From Paenibacillus doosanensis (lineage in GTDB: Bacteria; Bacillota; Bacilli; Paenibacillales; NBRC-103111), in the NCBI RefSeq assembly GCF_025060755.1, contig NZ_JANYUY010000045.1, forward strand, positions 1-64,000: a stretch of DNA of 64,000 nucleotides, given 5' to 3'. Positions 60,775 through 64,000 of the stretch are shown here, one piece after another. Position numbers and translations under genes: made by a program. The notes under the pieces are model-generated. The model had not been told where the DNA came from. It did no database searches and saw only the letters and a program-made list of their open reading frames with translations. How positions within the stretch are numbered: position 1 is the first letter of the stretch; each line of letters begins with the position of its first letter.

Positions 60775-62923
60775 ATCCGAAGAAGTTCATAATATAAGCG
60801 ACAGCGGCTTGAAGCCACTCATGAATATGCCGCAACAAGCCTGCGGCCGCTTGAACAAGCCAACCCGATTCTGACGAATCGGGTTGTTTATCGTGGTGAG
60901 ATGCGGACGGCGGGGCCGCGGAGGAAATCGGGGCGCTGCCGCTGCTTGTAGCGGCAGCCTTTCCGCCGGAGCTTTGGATCGTAACGGTTCGGGTCGTACC
61001 GTCCCACTGTACGGCGCCCCCGAACGCTTCGCCTACAAAGCGGGCCGGAGCCATCGTGAAGCCGTCAATCAGCTGAGCCGGCACCTCCAGCTCTACGGGC
61101 TGGCCGTTTCGGATTGCCTGACGGTCTCCGATTTTGATGGAAACGGTCGTCTCCCCTTTGCGCCCCGTGGCGGTCTGCGTGGCCGCATCCCAGGTGACGG
61201 AAGCTCCCATCGCTTCGAAGATGGCCCGCAGCGGCGTCAAGGTGCTGCCGTCGCGGACAACCGGAGGCCGCTCATAAGATTGCAGCTTCCCGTTCAGCAT
61301 GACGGACACCTGCGACGAGAACGGCAGCGACTTGGACGCCGCCTTCTCCCCGCTGCGGTTGTAAACCGTCAGCTCCAGTCTGGAGCCCTCGGGCACTTGC
61401 CCGGCATTTATATCGATGCCGAACGGAGGTTCCGTCTGCGAAGCGATCTGCTGCCCGTTGACGGCATAATCGATGCGTCCGATGTAAATATCCGGTATTT
61501 TTACCCATGGCGTAATCCGTGTTTTTCCCTGAAACGTATTGCCGCCTGTGCCAAGCTGAACATGGCCGACGCCGTCCGCCGGCTTAGCCCCCTGCTCGAC
61601 CTTCGTCAAATAAAACGGCGCGGAGATCATCTTGCTGTACAGCTGCTTCATGGCCTCGTTGGCGCCAAGCAAATAATTGTTCCGCGATTCCCGGTCCTTC
61701 AAATCGACGTTAAAATAGGTAATCGACTTGAGGCGCGGATACTTGAGCGGCATAATCTCATACAGACGGTGCAAATTGAGCAGTCCGTAGTCGGTGAACG
61801 ATTCGCCGGGAATATACGCATAATGCGATACGGCCGTTTCGCTGATCATCAGCGGCTTGCGGTCGGAGTACGTCTTGTACAGGTAGTCCAGCCGTTCGAT
61901 TGGACTTGTGGCTTGCATGTTCGCCTGCTGCGGATCGCCGTTCTCATACGGCTCGGTGTACATGCTCACGCCGACCCAGTCTACATAATCGTCGCCCGGA
62001 TAATAGACGTCCATGGAATAAGCCGGCACATCGCCCGGGCTCCATACCATGGCGACATTAGGCGCTTCCGCGGCCATCACGTCGTGAACGAGCCGGAATT
62101 TCTCGATGTATTTCTGCGGATCTCCGTGCCATACGACCCAATCTCCGTTCATTTCGCTCGCGTACCGGAGAAAGATCGGAATTCCGGAAGCCTTGGCCGC
62201 TTTCGCCCACTGCCGTAAGTAGTCGTTATCCTGCACCGAGTCGAGGCCCGCGCTCGGCTCCCAAGCGATCTGCAGCGCAGCGCCCGCTTCCTTCGCCCTG
62301 GCCGCATACTGTGCCGGAAACGGCTTGCCGACCTGCGAATAGGCCAAATATAAGGCATGCTTCTTGCCGTAGATCGATTCCGATTTGGTGAAATGGTTTT
62401 GCATCTGCGGGTCCTGCTCGGAATACATGCCGATATACATCCCGTATTCAGGCTCGAATTTGGCCAGCTTGCCGTCAGCCGGAGCGCCCTGGCGCTTCAA
62501 AGCTTCCTCATCCGCCGTCGTCATATAAACGTCCAGGACGGTGCGTATTTGTTCGGCCCGCTGCAAATCGACGGCGCCCCAATCTTTGCCGAACAGCCGC
62601 CAATATTTATCCTCCAGTTCATAATAATGAACGGCTTGCTCGTAATCGCGAACGCTGTCGAAATATTCGTCCAGCTTGCCGCAAAATAAAGCCGCGCTCT
62701 GCCAGTCTTCGATCGAAGCGTAATGCTCGACCAGAAACTCCCAATGAGGCACGGCCTCCGCGGGGTTGCCGCGCTGAACCGCGGCGTCGGCGGCCTGCCA
62801 CCGGTCCCAAATGGGATCAGCCTGTACGGTCCCTGCTCCGAGCCATAAACCGGCGGCCACGGCGGCTGCGGTCAAAGCCTTCAAGCCGCGGGCCGCAAAC
62901 CGATGAAATCGAGTAATCATCAT
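60764..62923 (-). CDS. Secreted glycosyl hydrolase, GH26-like, with copper-amine-oxidase-type wall domain
   Basis: A 719-residue exported protein with a signal peptide ending near GTVQADPIW. It has a TPR-like helical stalk (about 45-145), a (beta/alpha)8 catalytic domain (about 150-465) and a C-terminal copper amine oxidase N-terminal-like domain (about 550-660, TPLRAIFEAMGASVTWDAA and APARFVGEAFGGAVQWDG). The tail ends in a hydrophobic segment. GH26-type acids are seen at Glu257 (YASEMNGDWVVWHG) and Glu362 (LMISETAVS). The substrate may be mannan or another beta-glycan. The ATG at 62923 follows AGAGGAG. It overlaps the convergent oxidoreductase by 11 bp. Confidence 0.88.
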   Translation of the reverse strand: MMITRFHRFAARGLKALTAAAVAAGLWLGAGTVQADPIWDRWQAADAAVQRGNPAEAVPHWEFLVEHYASIEDWQSAALFCGKLDEYFDSVRDYEQAVHYYELEDKYWRLFGKDWGAVDLQRAEQIRTVLDVYMTTADEEALKRQGAPADGKLAKFEPEYGMYIGMYSEQDPQMQNHFTKSESIYGKKHALYLAYSQVGKPFPAQYAARAKEAGAALQIAWEPSAGLDSVQDNDYLRQWAKAAKASGIPIFLRYASEMNGDWVVWHGDPQKYIEKFRLVHDVMAAEAPNVAMVWSPGDVPAYSMDVYYPGDDYVDWVGVSMYTEPYENGDPQQANMQATSPIERLDYLYKTYSDRKPLMISETAVSHYAYIPGESFTDYGLLNLHRLYEIMPLKYPRLKSITYFNVDLKDRESRNNYLLGANEAMKQLYSKMISAPFYLTKVEQGAKPADGVGHVQLGTGGNTFQGKTRITPWVKIPDIYIGRIDYAVNGQQIASQTEPPFGIDINAGQVPEGSRLELTVYNRSGEKAASKSLPFSSQVSVMLNGKLQSYERPPVVRDGSTLTPLRAIFEAMGASVTWDAATQTATGRKGETTVSIKIGDRQAIRNGQPVELEVPAQLIDGFTMAPARFVGEAFGGAVQWDGTTRTVTIQSSGGKAAATSSGSAPISSAAPPSASHHDKQPDSSESGWLVQAAAGLLRHIHEWLQAAVAYIMNFFGFTL

Positions 62924-63160
62924 GCTGTCTCCTCTCTTGCCTGCGGAAGGAGCAGGCATTGCCGGCTTGCGCCGTCCTTCCTTGTTTCGCCTTATGCGCG
63001 CCTTCTCCTGCCCAGCGGTTTATGGGCGGAAAAGCCGCGAGAGAGGCGGAATGCCGCTGCAGGCCGAACATGCGGCAGGCGCAGCAAGCATCCGTCTAAC
63101 AGGCGGCAGAGCGCTTCTACGCGGCACAAGGCCTAGGCGGACTCATCCGCATCGTCTACT
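62924..63160. other. Intergenic region between sbcC and the GH26-like gene
   Basis: No gene recognised. It holds only weak hairpins: GGAAGG/CCTTCC at 62945-62981 and a short GCGGA/TCCGC near 63134-63145. Neither has a convincing T-tract. Confidence 0.4.
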
Positions 63161-64000
63161 CTACAGCGTCTCCAGGAAGACGCTGCTGCCCTTGCCGCCG
63201 GGCTCCGCCGGCTGTACGACCAAACGTCGCGGCAGCCGGGCGCGCAGCTCCGGAACGTGGCTGATGACTCCGACGGTCAGCTTGTCCATATGCAGCTTCT
63301 CCAGCGCAACGATCACCGTCTCGAGCAAATCCTGGTCCAACGTACCGAAGCCTTCGTCCAGAAAGAAAAATTCGAGCGGATACTGTCCTTTGAGCTGAAT
63401 TTGCGCCGACAAAGCCAATGCCAGCGACAACGATGTAAGGAAGGTTTCTCCCCCGGAAAGAGTGGAGACCGGTCTTCTGACGCCGCCGTTGGCATCGTCG
63501 CGGATAATAAATCCTCCCGACGAGTCCACCTCTATCGCATATTTTTGGCGTGTCAGCTGCCCGAGCCGTTCGGAAGCGGCGCGGCTGACCTGCATCAGCT
63601 GCTCTTCCGCCAAAAACTCGACGAAGGCGTTGCCCCGCAGCACCGATTGCAGCTTGCCGAGCAGCTCAAGCTCGCTTTGTCTCGCCGCCCGCTTGCTCTC
63701 CAACTCGTTCCAGCGCTCATGCTTCGCCTTCAGCGACTCGAGATCGCGTTCCGCCTTCGCCCTCGCCTGCAGAGCGGCTTCGTCCTGCCGTTTGCGTCCG
63801 GCCAGCTCCTCTTCAAGGAGGTTCCACTGCTCGTCCGTAATGCTCCGGCCGTCCAGCTCCTCCGTCAGCTGGCGCCGCCGCGCCTCCAGCTGATGCTCCT
63901 GCTTGCCGTAATCCTCAACCTCCGAGGCCCATTTCCGCTTCACCTCGTCGCCCAGCAGCGCGGCCTGTACCTGCTCCACGGACGCAAAGCCGTGCGCTTC
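63161..64000 (-). CDS. sbcC: Exonuclease SbcC, C-terminal part (runs off the window)
   Basis: Partner of SbcD in hairpin cleavage and double-strand break processing. Only the last 279 residues are visible. They begin inside the coiled coil (EAHGFASVEQV...), continue through the returning coiled coil and end in the second ATPase half: the signature STLSGGETFLTSLSLALALS, Walker B EFFFLDEGFGTLDQD and VGVISHVPELRARLPRRLVV. The frame continues without a stop to the right edge, so the gene is truncated by the window, not broken. Confidence 0.93.
   Translation of the reverse strand, partial: EAHGFASVEQVQAALLGDEVKRKWASEVEDYGKQEHQLEARRRQLTEELDGRSITDEQWNLLEEELAGRKRQDEAALQARAKAERDLESLKAKHERWNELESKRAARQSELELLGKLQSVLRGNAFVEFLAEEQLMQVSRAASERLGQLTRQKYAIEVDSSGGFIIRDDANGGVRRPVSTLSGGETFLTSLSLALALSAQIQLKGQYPLEFFFLDEGFGTLDQDLLETVIVALEKLHMDKLTVGVISHVPELRARLPRRLVVQPAEPGGKGSSVFLETL

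Overview
The window looks like chromosomal DNA of a spore-forming, high-GC member of the Paenibacillaceae (Paenibacillus/Cohnella type). The evidence is the gene content and order. It has bacillithiol synthesis (bshC), the core block yqfC-yqfD-phoH-pgpH-ybeY-dgkA-cdd-era-yqzL-recO, the block yqxD-dnaG-sigA-(membrane protein)-trmK-yqfO, a B-type RNase P RNA, a RsfA-family prespore regulator, and YlaG/H/J/K-type genes. This is inference from family recognition; no database search was run.

Layout. 1-3.2 kb: ahcY and bshC. 3.3-9.1 kb: a five-gene oligopeptide ABC importer, read oppA-oppB-oppC-oppD-oppF on the minus strand. 9.4-11 kb: L-asparaginase with a divergent XRE regulator of AnsR type. 11-15.3 kb: DUF3397, a ketopantoate reductase (panE-like), a RsfA-type regulator, a 123-bp tandem repeat in front of a DUF2626 gene, and a MidA-like methyltransferase. 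15.4-18.2 kb: three plus-strand genes, two of them for exported proteins. 18.2-25 kb: a PhoH/PIN ATPase, a YlaJ-like spore lipoprotein, small unknowns, YlaH, TypA and TerC. 25-33 kb: thiI-nifS, a lytic transglycosylase, small proteins, a GH15-like enzyme, DUF3907 and an S8 protease. 33.1-43.6 kb: rnpB and the macromolecular-synthesis genes. 43.6-49.7 kb: the yqfC-to-dgkA operon. 50-54.3 kb: floA/nfeD, yqeY, rpsU and a HIT protein. 54.4-58.6 kb: an efeO-efeB-efeU iron-uptake operon behind two Fur-box-like sites. 58.8-64 kb: a TetR-oxidoreductase fusion, a GH26-like secreted protein and the end of sbcC.

Most genes are ordinary housekeeping genes. The unexplained structure lies in intergenic DNA. 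(i) A roughly 170-nt foldable element occurs twice, beside rnpB and upstream of yqfC, with conserved stems. (ii) A 123-bp tandem repeat, an exact multiple of three, lies directly behind a good promoter. (iii) A 159-bp MITE-like insertion at 21215-21373 has 9-bp terminal inverted repeats and flanking duplications. (iv) A short motif is shared by the oppA-oppB and nfeD-floA gaps. The most interesting protein-level event is the in-frame TetR/flavin-oxidoreductase fusion, which keeps an internal Shine-Dalgarno and an out-of-frame TAA at the junction.

No tRNA, 5S/16S/23S rRNA, CRISPR array, transposase gene or prophage module was seen.
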